Source of the DNA: Cohnella abietis | GTDB lineage: Bacteria; Bacillota; Bacilli; Paenibacillales; Paenibacillaceae | NCBI RefSeq assembly: GCF_004295585.1 | Contig: NZ_AP019400.1 | Location: 5,301,501-5,365,500, forward strand | Reading direction: 5' to 3' | Length of the DNA: 64,000 nt | In this document: piece by piece, positions 53,152 through 62,392 of the stretch | Layout: each line of letters begins with the position of its first letter | How positions within the stretch are numbered: the stretch's first letter is position 1 | Notes under the pieces: generated by a model | Seen by the model: the letters and a program-made list of their open reading frames with translations, nothing else | Told to the model about the DNA's origin: nothing | Databases searched by the model: none | Position numbers and translations under genes: made by a program

Positions 53152-54045
53152 ATGAAAATCATATATTTAGACTGCATAGCTGGAATCAGTGGTGATATGA
53201 TGCTAGGCGCACTCGTAGACGCTGGGGCTGATTCCAATTACATTGAAACTGAGCTTCTTAAGCTCCCTGTCTCACCCTACTCTTTGACATGGAATCGGGT
53301 TAATAAACTAGGCATCTCATCCATCAAGGCTGACGTTCTAGTTGATCCCGACTCACCTCCCGCTCATCATACACATTACAGCGATATCGTACGAATGATT
53401 CGAGACGCCAACCTTCCTGAGCGGGTCACAACCAGAAGCCTCGCTATATTCGAAAGAATCGGCATCGCAGAAGGAAAAATTCATGGTCTTCCATTAGAGA
53501 AAGTCCATTTTCATGAGGTAGGCGCAGTCGATTCCATAGTAGATACTGTCGGCGTCGCATTGGCACTGGAGTCACTGCAAATCGATTCCATTTGGTGCTC
53601 CCCAGTGCCTCTCGGCTACGGGACTATCCATTGTGCACACGGTATCTATCCAGTCCCAGCACCTGCTACATTGGAGATATTAAAAGGCATTCCACTAGCA
53701 TCAGTACCTATTCCAAAAGAACTAACGACGCCTACTGGAGCTGGAATTGTCAGTGCACTAGTGGATCAATTCCACATCTCACTTCCCAGTATGACGATCA
53801 CATCCATTGGTTATGGTGCTGGCACCAGAGACTTAAAGGAGCGCCCTAATGTGCTTCGTGTCGTTGTCGGGAATCCAGAACAAGCTTCAGAGACTATTCA
53901 TGATCCTCATGCGCACTCTCATAGTCATGATCACAATCACGGCCATTCACATTCCCATTCTCATGATCACGATCACAGCCATTCACATTCGCATTCACAT
54001 TCGCATTCCCATTCTCACGATCACGATCATCAAGAGGATTCCTAA
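53152..54045 (+). CDS. larC1: LarC1: N-terminal half of the nickel-insertion protein LarC, with His-rich tail
   Basis: This 297-residue protein carries the LarC N-terminal domain: IIYLDCIAGISGDMMLGALVD, KVHFHEVGAVDSIVDTVG, GYGTIHCAHGIYPVPAPAT and ELTTPTGAGIVSALVD. The last 45 or so residues are an unbroken His/Ser/Asp/Gly repeat (HSHSHDHDHS type) that should bind or store nickel. The LarC2 half is encoded separately on the opposite strand in the divergent operon. The ATG at 53152, after AAGGGGG, is preferred to an ATG inside larB. A strong terminator follows. Confidence 0.93.
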   Translation: MKIIYLDCIAGISGDMMLGALVDAGADSNYIETELLKLPVSPYSLTWNRVNKLGISSIKADVLVDPDSPPAHHTHYSDIVRMIRDANLPERVTTRSLAIFERIGIAEGKIHGLPLEKVHFHEVGAVDSIVDTVGVALALESLQIDSIWCSPVPLGYGTIHCAHGIYPVPAPATLEILKGIPLASVPIPKELTTPTGAGIVSALVDQFHISLPSMTITSIGYGAGTRDLKERPNVLRVVVGNPEQASETIHDPHAHSHSHDHNHGHSHSHSHDHDHSHSHSHSHSHSHSHDHDHQEDS

Positions 54046-54090
54046 ATTTTCAACATTATCACTTCATATTAAAGCAAGTTTTTATACAAC

Positions 54091-54132
54091 AAGGGGGCTA
54101 TTAGACGAATCATTCCGTCTAATAGCCCCCTT
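54091..54132. terminator. Bidirectional terminator between larC1 and the sugar ABC operon
   Basis: AAGGGGGCTATTAGACG pairs perfectly over 17 bp with CGTCTAATAGCCCCCTT (8-nt loop), between two convergent genes. Confidence 0.88.
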
Positions 54133-54145
54133 CTTAAATGAAGCT

Positions 54146-54991
54146 TTATTTAACCGCTCCAGCCACAATTCCATCGTTGATTTGTTTCTGGAAAAGAACA
54201 TAGATGATAAGAACAGGAACCGTCGAAATCAATAAACCTGCAAAGAGTGGACCAAACTCAATCCGATATTGCATCTCACCTTGCATCACGCCAAGGCCTA
54301 TCGGGAGAGTATATTTGATTGCATCGCTCAGAAGTACAAGCGCATATTGATACTCATTCCAAAATTGCAGTACATTAACGATACTTATCGTAACTAAACC
54401 CGGAGTAGCTAATGGAAGCATGATTTTGAAAAACACTCCATACAACGAAGCACCATCTATGACTGCTGATTCTTCTAACTCATGTGGCAGCGACTTGAAG
54501 AATCCCATTAGAATGAACATCCCCATAGGCACTGCAGTGATGGAATACAACAGAATAATCCCCGTGAATGAATTACTAACATGCAAGGCGCTAAATAGAA
54601 AGAACATCGGAACGATGAGCATTAGCGACGGGATTGTCAACGATGAAATATATAAATAATAGAGAATACCGCTTCCTTTGAAAGTATACCTAGCCAAAAC
54701 ATAGGCGGTCGTTGCCGTCAAAAAAAGTGCAAGTAGCATGCTCCCACCAGTAACAACAATCGAATTCAGGAAATAGGTGCCAAAATGGTATTTATCCCAT
54801 GTATATGAGAAGTTGGACCATAAGAGTGGTAAATTAGGAAGATCCCATGCTTTGCCTGAATACACTTGCTGATTGTCCTTCAAGGACTGAAATACCGAGA
54901 ATAATAAGGGATAAACGGAGCAGACAGTCCAAAACAACAATAATATTGAAGCTCCCCACCGAACTAGCGGGTTTATTTTCTTATAGTCCAA
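54146..54991 (-). CDS. Sugar ABC transporter permease, MalG/AraQ type
   Basis: This 281-residue CUT1 permease has about six helices. The EAA-type loop is EESAVIDGASLYGVFFKIMLPLA, preceded by LMGFFKSLPHELEE, typical of MalG-class permeases. The start is a TTG, supported by GGGGGAG 7 nt upstream. It follows the other permease by about 14 nt and is the last gene of the operon. Together with the two upstream genes it imports an oligosaccharide; no ATPase is encoded, so it probably shares a general MsmK-like ATPase, as usual for these operons. Confidence 0.92.
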   Translation of the reverse strand: MDYKKINPLVRWGASILLLFWTVCSVYPLLFSVFQSLKDNQQVYSGKAWDLPNLPLLWSNFSYTWDKYHFGTYFLNSIVVTGGSMLLALFLTATTAYVLARYTFKGSGILYYLYISSLTIPSLMLIVPMFFLFSALHVSNSFTGIILLYSITAVPMGMFILMGFFKSLPHELEESAVIDGASLYGVFFKIMLPLATPGLVTISIVNVLQFWNEYQYALVLLSDAIKYTLPIGLGVMQGEMQYRIEFGPLFAGLLISTVPVLIIYVLFQKQINDGIVAGAVK

Positions 54992-55005
54992 TCGTATCTC
55001 CCCCT

Positions 55006-55899
55006 TTATGAAACCTCGACCACTTCTCGTTTCATCAACCTCTGTAAAATAACGGTGGTCAAGAGAGAAACAATGAGGATTAATACTCCTATCGCAGATG
55101 CATAACCCATATGATACTGTTTAAACCCCATTTGATATAAGTAATAGCCAAGCACTTGGGTAGAGTTATCCGGTCCGCCCTCCGTCATAACATTGACGAT
55201 CGCGAATGATCCATTCAAAGATGAAATAACAATTAACACAACAGATACTCTGACTTGTTCCCAGATCAATGGAAGCGTAATATGAACGAACTGTTTCCAC
55301 TGTGTGGCCCCATCTATCTCAGCTGATTCATACAGAGGTAGGGGAATGCTCTTAATAGCGGCTATTAATAAAATCATGAAGAAGCCGATACCCGCCCAGA
55401 TCGCTGGAGGCAATAGCGCCCAAATCGAATAATCAGAATCTCCCAGCCACGGGATCTCCACCTTACGTTGTAGAACAAAAGAGAGAATACCGTTCAATAA
55501 TCCGAATGAGGGATTGTAAATAAACCGCCAAAGCACTGCGATTACAACAATTGAAAGGACATTCGGAAAAAAGAAAACGACTCTATAAAATTGAGCCCCC
55601 CGCATTTTGAACCGAGTAAGAGCAACGGCAAAAAATGTAGCCAGTAGCATAATCCCGATGACCTTCCAGAACACAAGGAAATAATCGTTTCCTATCGCTT
55701 TATAAATAATAGGATCCGCGAACATTTCACGAAAGTTACCTAATCCGACGTAGTCCATGTTTTCCGAGGAGCCGGACCAATCGAATAAACTAATATACAA
55801 CGCCCTTAATATCGGATATAGCGTGAAGATGCAATAAAGAATGAGAGTTGGCAAAATAAAAGAGGCAATAAATAAGGTGCGCGTGCGTTTTGCTGTCAT
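55006..55899 (-). CDS. Sugar ABC transporter permease, MalF/AraP type
   Basis: This 297-residue CUT1 permease has about six helices. The N-terminus resembles MalF partners (FIASFILPTLILYCIFTLYPI), and the EAA loop is YESAEIDGATQWKQFVHITLPL. AGAAGGGG precedes the ATG. It is encoded between the binding lipoprotein and the second permease; a hairpin separates it from the lipoprotein gene. Confidence 0.92.
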   Translation of the reverse strand: MTAKRTRTLFIASFILPTLILYCIFTLYPILRALYISLFDWSGSSENMDYVGLGNFREMFADPIIYKAIGNDYFLVFWKVIGIMLLATFFAVALTRFKMRGAQFYRVVFFFPNVLSIVVIAVLWRFIYNPSFGLLNGILSFVLQRKVEIPWLGDSDYSIWALLPPAIWAGIGFFMILLIAAIKSIPLPLYESAEIDGATQWKQFVHITLPLIWEQVRVSVVLIVISSLNGSFAIVNVMTEGGPDNSTQVLGYYLYQMGFKQYHMGYASAIGVLILIVSLLTTVILQRLMKREVVEVS

Positions 55900-55926
55900 A
55901 TGCTACCCCTTCTTATTCATTTAGGA

Positions 55927-55964
55927 TGAGGATAAGGATAAGGGGAGCCCCACCCTTATCCTCA
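55927..55964 (-). terminator. Intercistronic hairpin between binding protein and permeases
   Basis: TGAGGATAAGG pairs perfectly with CCTTATCCTCA (16-nt loop). Without a T-run it is more likely an mRNA stabiliser or partial terminator that makes more binding protein than permease. Confidence 0.6.
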
Positions 55965-55978
55965 TTACAGTCAATTCC

Positions 55979-57337
55979 TTATTTTTTGGAGCTCGCTTTC
56001 ACTGAAGCTTTCTCCACCCGATCAACCCATTGTTCTGGCGTTATCTTGTTGTCTGTTAAAGCTAGGGTTGCGTTATCTATTTCCTTCTGCAAATCTGCAT
56101 TAAAGGAAACAGCAGGAAGAACGACGAGATCAGGACTACTATAGTATTTACTTGCACTAACGGAAAGCGAGCTTGCTTTCGTTCCATCAAGATCAGCCTT
56201 CACGTTTAAGATGGCACCTGTTAGCTCAGCCCACTCAACTGCCGATTTTTTGGTATACATAAATTGAATGAATGCTTTAGCTGCCTCAGGGTTTTTCGCT
56301 TTTTGAGCAATTGCAACCGGGCTGGAATATGGATTGGCAACATACTTCCCACCAGGCTGCTGAGTGATTGAAGGAATCATCCCAAATTCAAATCCAGCTG
56401 GCGTATCATTCTTCATTTCATTCTCAACCCATAATCCGTTTGGAACAAAAGCAGCTTTGTGTTGAACAAACTGTATTTGTGAATCCGTGTGATTCAAGGC
56501 TATTGCCGCTTTATCAATGAAGCCTCTATCACGCATGATCACAACCTGCTGCAACGCCTTCATAACAGCTTCACTCTTGAATACGTCCGGCTTCATTGCC
56601 GCCATGTCCTGTAGGATAGATGGATCGTTTCCATTGTTCGACACGATTGCCGGGAATAGCAATCCACCTTCCAAATAACCTGGATATGCACCAGCATGGA
56701 TATAAGGCGAGATTCCAGATGCCTTGATTTTCTCACTCACCGCTAGAAAACTTTCGAAATCAGTCGGTACCTCCCAATTATTTTGCTTAAAGAGTGCCTG
56801 ATCGTAGAACGTTCCCCATGAGCCAAATACATAAGGAATGGAATAAATCTTCCCATCATAAACTTGTGGCTGTGCAATTAGACTAGCCTTGATGGATTCC
56901 CCATCCGCATTGGTGGCAGTTGAAAACCATTCAGTAAGATCCATCAGTTGATTATCTTTAATTGCCTGCAGCACATCGAGACCGCCAGCACAATCGATAA
57001 ACACGAGATCAGGCGGATCACCTTGGATCCAACGGGGTTTCATTTGGTCATTAATTTTAGGTCCTGCCGACTCTTTAATATTAACGTCAGGATATTTCTC
57101 TTTGAATTGCGCTATTATTGACTTCTGCCACGCATCACCATAACCACCAACGCAATATTGAACTTCGAAATCACCTGCGATATTAGGTCCGGAATCCGAA
57201 TCAGGACTGGCAGCAGTTTCTGATGGCTTTCCAGTTTCCGTTGCACCGTTGTTTTTGGAGCCTCCGCAGCCTGCCAAAGCAGTCGACATAATAAGTAATG
57301 AAGCAAAGCCTACTAGGAATGATTTTTTTATTTTCAC
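55979..57337 (-). CDS. Extracellular sugar-binding lipoprotein (CUT1, family 1)
   Basis: This 452-residue lipoprotein has a lipobox LAGC (Cys24), a Ser/Thr/Glu linker and a family-1 extracellular solute-binding domain: FEVQYCVGGYGDAWQKSIIA, DLVFIDCAGGLDVLQAI, YDGKIYSIPYVFGSWGTFYD, AAFVPNGLWVENEM and KAKNPEAAKAFIQFMYT. The GTG at 57337 lies 8 nt from GAGGGGAG; the upstream ATG overlaps that site. It is the first gene of the importer operon, behind a strong promoter and a cre-like site. Ligand unknown, probably an oligosaccharide released by the neighbouring surface glycosidase. Confidence 0.93.
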   Translation of the reverse strand: MKIKKSFLVGFASLLIMSTALAGCGGSKNNGATETGKPSETAASPDSDSGPNIAGDFEVQYCVGGYGDAWQKSIIAQFKEKYPDVNIKESAGPKINDQMKPRWIQGDPPDLVFIDCAGGLDVLQAIKDNQLMDLTEWFSTATNADGESIKASLIAQPQVYDGKIYSIPYVFGSWGTFYDQALFKQNNWEVPTDFESFLAVSEKIKASGISPYIHAGAYPGYLEGGLLFPAIVSNNGNDPSILQDMAAMKPDVFKSEAVMKALQQVVIMRDRGFIDKAAIALNHTDSQIQFVQHKAAFVPNGLWVENEMKNDTPAGFEFGMIPSITQQPGGKYVANPYSSPVAIAQKAKNPEAAKAFIQFMYTKKSAVEWAELTGAILNVKADLDGTKASSLSVSASKYYSSPDLVVLPAVSFNADLQKEIDNATLALTDNKITPEQWVDRVEKASVKASSKK

Positions 57338-57463
57338 TTGTGCAACTCCCCTCATATTCTACATTGCATAAATTTTAGAACCCCTCAAATAATCGTCCAA
57401 GCATTCCAACCTCAACCACAGACTTCCCGATCCACCTCCTTAAGACAACTTACTGATTTTTGC

Positions 57464-57479
57464 AATAAAACGCTTCCAA
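57464..57479 (-). promoter_or_regulatory. cre-like catabolite-control site (weak)
   Basis: AATAAAACGCTTCCAA differs from the cre consensus WTGNAANCGNWWNCAW at two positions (second and third). It lies downstream of the promoter, in the leader, where CcpA would block elongation. Confidence 0.35.
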
Positions 57480-57556
57480 CAAATCAAAGTAATATCATCT
57501 CAATCATGAATCGCGTATCCCGACCCCTTAAACAACTATGTTCACTACTAAAATTC

Positions 57557-57585
57557 ATTATAAAACCACAATTTTACTTTGTCAA
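57557..57585 (-). promoter_or_regulatory. Strong sigma-A promoter of the sugar ABC operon
   Basis: On the minus strand TTGACA, 17-bp spacer, TATAAT: both hexamers are perfect. The block CTTATTGACAAAGTAAAAT and its AT-rich upstream flank are nearly identical to the promoter of the SLH glycosidase gene. Confidence 0.85.
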
Positions 57586-57731
57586 TAAGTTAATTGAATA
57601 CGTATTGATACCCACCCATTTACACCTTATAAATAAACATATAAATGGAAATAAGCAGTCCAACCAAAATTAAATGCCCTTTAAATATTTAGTTAACTTA
57701 CTTATAAAATTATTATAAATAGAAGATTTGT

Positions 57732-60700
57732 CTATTTACTCTTTTGTTCCAACATTTTCAGCAGAACCATTACAGCCTCCGCTCTTGTTGTTTTGACTTC
57801 AGGAGCGAATTCATTTGATCCTCTACCTGCCATAATACCCAAACTCTTCAAAGCCGCCACCGCACCTTTCGCCCACCCCGCAATGCCTTTATCATCAGCA
57901 AAGTCTGTTACAGCATTTGACTCTGTCTTTAAGCGGAGTGCATTCGCAATCATTACCGCCATCTCTGTGCGTGTAATTGCTGCATCTGGTCTGAAGCTAC
58001 CATCTTTATACCCTTTAATAATGCCCTCTCGTACTGCTTGCGAGACAGCCTTTAATGCCCAGTCTCCTATCTTCACGGTATCAACGAAAGACAGCTTAAC
58101 TTCTTCTCCTTCAGGCTTCAATGCGTTCATCATCATGACCATAAATTGTGCACGCGTCACGAAAGCGTCCGGCTTAAATGTTCCATTGGGATATCCACTA
58201 ACGATCTTACTACTAACAGCTTGCTTGATGCTTGCCTCCGCCCAGTGTCCAGAGATATCACTGAAATGAATATCTTTTACTGGGACAGTGCCATCTTTGT
58301 CTATAGCGAAGACGGCGTACTTCGTAAAGTGATCTACATTTACAGTTATACGGCTTCCATTTATGTTGCCGCCTTCAACTTCCACCCATACCTTCTTCAC
58401 TTCATCATAATAGAAGACGGCAACAGTTTGATTATCCTTCAAGCTTGTCGGATCGAATGTTAAAGTCAACGTTACCGCTTTACGAAAATTCTCCGCGAAG
58501 TTTTTCAAGATCTCATAGATTGGGCTGACTAGAACCTCTTTATTCAGTAGTAGATTTTGAGTATTTGCCACTTTTTCTATCGTTAATTTCAATTCTTTGT
58601 CTGTAGCACCCATCGGTATGGTGATCACAATCGTATCACTTAAACTAACTTCCCCCACTTTACCTGCAGGAAGCGTTAATTTACCATCCGTTGCGATAAC
58701 CTTGCTATCACTTGGAGATGATGGTGGGTTCGTTGGTGGCGAAACCTGCTCATTGACAACAAGAGCTGCTGCAATACTCTCCGCATGACCTGCCTCATTA
58801 CTCACTACAACGGTGTAGTCGCCCGCATCGCTAACCTGCGAATTGGAGATATTCAAGGTAGCCGTCATTGCTCCACTAATACTTCCAACATCCGTTAACA
58901 CATTACCGTCTTTCTTCCACTGATAACTGAGCGGTGTGTCGCCGCTGGCTGCAACACTAAACGTTACGTCCGCTCCCACCGTCACCGTCTGATTAGTCGG
59001 CTGCGTCGTGATCGAAGGAGTAACCGGTTGAACAGCCTTACGTTCAAACAAATACGTGTGACTTCGTTCAACAGGAATTACGTGCTCGGTGCTCGCAGCA
59101 TAAACCTGGCCGCTAAACAAATCTGTTAGAGTCTCCGCGGTTGGAAATTTGAGTTTAATTGTTTCCGTCTTATTGGCATGAACACCCACATAAGTTTTGT
59201 TCATCATGAATAGCGCTGTTGAATCGGTATATTGAAACACATTCGATTTTTTTAATGCTAATTCAAACAATGGAAGCGTAAGGTTTCCAGATGCCGAATA
59301 AATAACCTGATAGTCAGGGCCTTCATTAAGTCCAGCTGTTATTTGTCCATTTTTTTGAGCCAGAGGAATCAAGTTACTAGTTTGATTAATCGTATAGGAT
59401 GGCCCGAATTCATAGGATTGCATATTTTTAATCCCATTATCTATATCCATATTTTCTCTAGGTATCAATCCGACTTCTTGGTCTTTCTGCGCAGTTGTCA
59501 GATTTGCAAGCTCCTGGGTCGCACTCATCGCCCAAGTACGTTCGACATTAGACAATTGAATGTCCATGCCTGTCAAATCGCTTATCGTCTGAGCATCATA
59601 GGCTCCGTCTTCTGATAAAACACCGTCGGCCCAAAGAAAAATGGCAGTCTGTCCATTTTTCAAAACCTTATTGCGAATCATTTCACGTTGCTCCGCTGTA
59701 TAGCTCCAGGTATTCGCGAAAACGTATACCTTATAAGGATCTAGCTCATTAATCTGATCAAGAAAGATCATATCGAATGGCACGCCAGCTCTCTGCCACA
59801 AATGCTTTGCAGTATCAAATAAGGCAAAGTACCTGGTGGGTGCCGTATATTTGTTATCATCGCCTAAATAGTAACGCATATCGGGATCGAAGACGAAAGC
59901 AACCTCAGCCACAGAAGAGCGATCCTTCTGGAGAGCTTCTCTCATTATCGCTTCTTGACGCTTAAATTCAGCAATTAGATCTGGATGATCATAACCGAAG
60001 CTCAGTTGAAAAAGAGTGTGATTCGTGCCATTCGTTAAAGCATTAGAGAATATTTGTCTTTGCTTCTGAATGGTTGTCGGCAGATCAGGCGTTCGTCCGA
60101 AGCCGTCGTCCTCAGCTGCCGTATATGTCCGAACATCATTCTCTATAAAAATAGCCTTCCCGTATAGGTTGACAGCTTTAACAGGAATAACAGGAACATT
60201 TGCACCATCCCCTAGCATCCTACCCACATAAGGCTCTTGGACATCGAAGTAATCAAAGTTCGGATCTTGGAGCAGAGGCATCAACCAACCAGAATCTTCG
60301 CCGACTCTGTTCGTAGTGTTATTCCATCCGAATTGTCCGTAAAAGTCACCTGTTCTAGCACCAACCAAGGCATGGTTCTGAGTCGCTTCTTTAATTACCC
60401 GGGCGAAATCCGAGAAAACCTCACGCCACTGGCCCAACAACAACGAACGGGTATCCAGAAAATGCTGGTTTACAGACGGTTGCAAGATAAGACCTGGTGG
60501 CACTGCATTAATTGTTGAGCTTGCTGATACCGGCATTGCTGTAGCTAAGGTTGCACTAGGATCCTTCCATGCCAGCTGTAAAGCAGCGTCGGTCTTATAT
60601 TTCTCTGTCAGGTAAGTGCGGAAATCTGTAATCACCCGTGCATTATCATGAGGAATCAAGAAGTTAGCATCCATCGAGAAGCCGTTAAACAGCTCATAGC

Positions 60701-62210
60701 CAATAACTGCATGGCCCCAATCACTGGTTTGAATATGAGCGATCAGCTGGCGCAGCACCTCACGCGAAGTAGCCTTCCATTTGGGACTTAGATAATCAGG
60801 TATCCCCAACGGTCCTGGCATTTGAGAACCAACGAGAGCTCTTTCTCTATCATCTGGATCGGGATTAGCTGCATCCGGGTTTTTATCCGTCCACCACACA
60901 GCCCCATCGAAGGCAAGATCCAAAACTAATTTCGCGTCAGGACGCACATTCAAAATTCGTCTTGCCTGTTCATCAACGGATGACCAATCATATACATCGT
61001 CATCCAGCCATGTAGTTCGAAACATATTATTTAATGTGTTTTCTCCAACTGCAAAAGGTAGAGCAACAATCGGGTAGTCTATACCCCCTACTACATTTCG
61101 AAGGTAGTCATCACTCACATTAAACGGGAGAATTGACGTCCATAGCTGTCCACTGATCGGATTGCCATCCAAAAACATAGTCATAGCCCCATTGTTCATG
61201 CGCATCTGCACATCATGAGCCGGAGGCGTTAACAGAATTTGGTCGGCATCAAGCTTGTTGGTTGGCAGTGTAGCACTCACTAACGGCTGCCACACCCTCA
61301 GACTGTTTATCTTCATTGAAGCCGGATCAGCCCCATTTCCAACAAAACGAGTGCGCAGCGTAGAAATAACAAAATCTTCAGGCTGGTTAACGATCCAAGT
61401 CACTTTCACCGAATCTCCATTAACAGCAAGTGTCGGGTCAGGCAGCACAATAAAGCCCGGCTTAAACAGTGCAACATCCGCAAATTGACCATTTTTTAAT
61501 GTGACATCCATCTCAATCCGGGTATTCGCCTGTCCGTGAACACTAATTTGTCCGGCATCCCAGAAGAGCGGGCCACTATCCGCCGCAGGGCCATCAACAG
61601 TAATCGTTTGATCCGCATAGGTCGTATTTGATCTAGGGACTACAGGATCAACCGGATATTGCGTTACATCCATTCCACCTACGAATCGTTCTGTCGTTTT
61701 CCAGATTTTCAAGCTGACAATTTTCAGAACAGTGGGAGCATTCATATCCGTTCTACTACCGTGCATACCCAATGCCGATAAAATGAAGTTGCCGCGTTCG
61801 TTGACATACCATACATAAGTAACACGGTTTCCGTTCTTAATTGTAAGATCAGGTGCAGACATTCCCTGTCCACCAAACTTTTGGAGTCCAGGCCCGTAGG
61901 TACCGTTTATTACTTCTGTCTCAAGAACAATTTTCGCCTTATTTGGAACATATAGCTGATTGACTCCCCACACAAAGGGACTAGGATTGGCAGCTCCGGT
62001 GATCGTGACCTCAGTGCCATTATACGTTACCCCATCACCGACAGGCGGATGGTAGGGAGTAATATGAGTATCCATTTCATTAATAAATTGATCTGAGGGA
62101 GACACTGGAACCACTGGTTCGTCAATACTAGCATAGGTTGGCGTAGCACTATTCAAAAACATCGCGCTAACTAGTGTAATTAGACATAAATAGATAATCG
62201 CTTTTTTCAT
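57732..62210 (-). CDS. Cell-surface GH42-like glycosidase with Ig-like and SLH domains
   Basis: This 1492-residue secreted protein has a signal peptide (about residues 1-28, ending TYAS), then two homologous beta-sandwich modules (about 40-170 and 190-315; YVWYVNERGNFILSAL with VTWIVNQPEDFVISTL) and a large TIM-barrel plus trimer-like region resembling GH42 beta-galactosidases. Candidate catalytic Glu residues are in GYELFNGFS and FIENDVRTY. An Ig-like domain follows (YQWKKDGNV, DAGDYTVVVSN), and three SLH repeats close the chain (GHWAEASIKQAV, GDWALKAVSQAV, AGWAKGAVAALK). SLH domains anchor it to the wall polymer. AGGGAG lies 8 nt before ATG 62210. The barrel family is a moderate-confidence call; the architecture is clear. 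Confidence 0.82.
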   Translation of the reverse strand: MKKAIIYLCLITLVSAMFLNSATPTYASIDEPVVPVSPSDQFINEMDTHITPYHPPVGDGVTYNGTEVTITGAANPSPFVWGVNQLYVPNKAKIVLETEVINGTYGPGLQKFGGQGMSAPDLTIKNGNRVTYVWYVNERGNFILSALGMHGSRTDMNAPTVLKIVSLKIWKTTERFVGGMDVTQYPVDPVVPRSNTTYADQTITVDGPAADSGPLFWDAGQISVHGQANTRIEMDVTLKNGQFADVALFKPGFIVLPDPTLAVNGDSVKVTWIVNQPEDFVISTLRTRFVGNGADPASMKINSLRVWQPLVSATLPTNKLDADQILLTPPAHDVQMRMNNGAMTMFLDGNPISGQLWTSILPFNVSDDYLRNVVGGIDYPIVALPFAVGENTLNNMFRTTWLDDDVYDWSSVDEQARRILNVRPDAKLVLDLAFDGAVWWTDKNPDAANPDPDDRERALVGSQMPGPLGIPDYLSPKWKATSREVLRQLIAHIQTSDWGHAVIGYELFNGFSMDANFLIPHDNARVITDFRTYLTEKYKTDAALQLAWKDPSATLATAMPVSASSTINAVPPGLILQPSVNQHFLDTRSLLLGQWREVFSDFARVIKEATQNHALVGARTGDFYGQFGWNNTTNRVGEDSGWLMPLLQDPNFDYFDVQEPYVGRMLGDGANVPVIPVKAVNLYGKAIFIENDVRTYTAAEDDGFGRTPDLPTTIQKQRQIFSNALTNGTNHTLFQLSFGYDHPDLIAEFKRQEAIMREALQKDRSSVAEVAFVFDPDMRYYLGDDNKYTAPTRYFALFDTAKHLWQRAGVPFDMIFLDQINELDPYKVYVFANTWSYTAEQREMIRNKVLKNGQTAIFLWADGVLSEDGAYDAQTISDLTGMDIQLSNVERTWAMSATQELANLTTAQKDQEVGLIPRENMDIDNGIKNMQSYEFGPSYTINQTSNLIPLAQKNGQITAGLNEGPDYQVIYSASGNLTLPLFELALKKSNVFQYTDSTALFMMNKTYVGVHANKTETIKLKFPTAETLTDLFSGQVYAASTEHVIPVERSHTYLFERKAVQPVTPSITTQPTNQTVTVGADVTFSVAASGDTPLSYQWKKDGNVLTDVGSISGAMTATLNISNSQVSDAGDYTVVVSNEAGHAESIAAALVVNEQVSPPTNPPSSPSDSKVIATDGKLTLPAGKVGEVSLSDTIVITIPMGATDKELKLTIEKVANTQNLLLNKEVLVSPIYEILKNFAENFRKAVTLTLTFDPTSLKDNQTVAVFYYDEVKKVWVEVEGGNINGSRITVNVDHFTKYAVFAIDKDGTVPVKDIHFSDISGHWAEASIKQAVSSKIVSGYPNGTFKPDAFVTRAQFMVMMMNALKPEGEEVKLSFVDTVKIGDWALKAVSQAVREGIIKGYKDGSFRPDAAITRTEMAVMIANALRLKTESNAVTDFADDKGIAGWAKGAVAALKSLGIMAGRGSNEFAPEVKTTRAEAVMVLLKMLEQKSK

Positions 62211-62245
62211 TCGTTCCACTCCCTGATTTAGGATACACCCTCATA

Positions 62246-62261
62246 ATTGAAGCGCTTACAA
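62246..62261 (-). promoter_or_regulatory. cre-like catabolite-control site of the SLH glycosidase
   Basis: ATTGAAGCGCTTACAA matches the cre consensus WTGNAANCGNWWNCAW with a single mismatch. It sits in the leader about 35 nt before the start, downstream of the promoter. Confidence 0.55.
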
Positions 62262-62392
62262 TATACCGATTGAAGTTTGCCCGTCGCTTCTAAATGACAA
62301 CAGCCCCCAAAACCTAAATCACAACAAAGACGCTTTGAATACAGTCTGAATCTTTTGCCTCCCCTCAAACGATATGCGCATCGTTCAGACTG

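Larger units (their letters stand above)
57338..57731. other. AT-rich leader and promoter region of the sugar ABC operon
   Basis: There is no gene here. It contains a promoter at 57557-57585 and a cre-like site at 57464-57479, listed separately, and a very AT-rich block near 57600-57720 that also holds the 3' end of the SLH glycosidase transcript; no clear terminator hairpin is seen there. Confidence 0.5.

Noticed and set aside
53849..54235. 128-aa frame rich in Ile, Thr and His on the plus strand
   Set aside because: It is a shadow of the His-rich coding repeat of larC1 in another frame.
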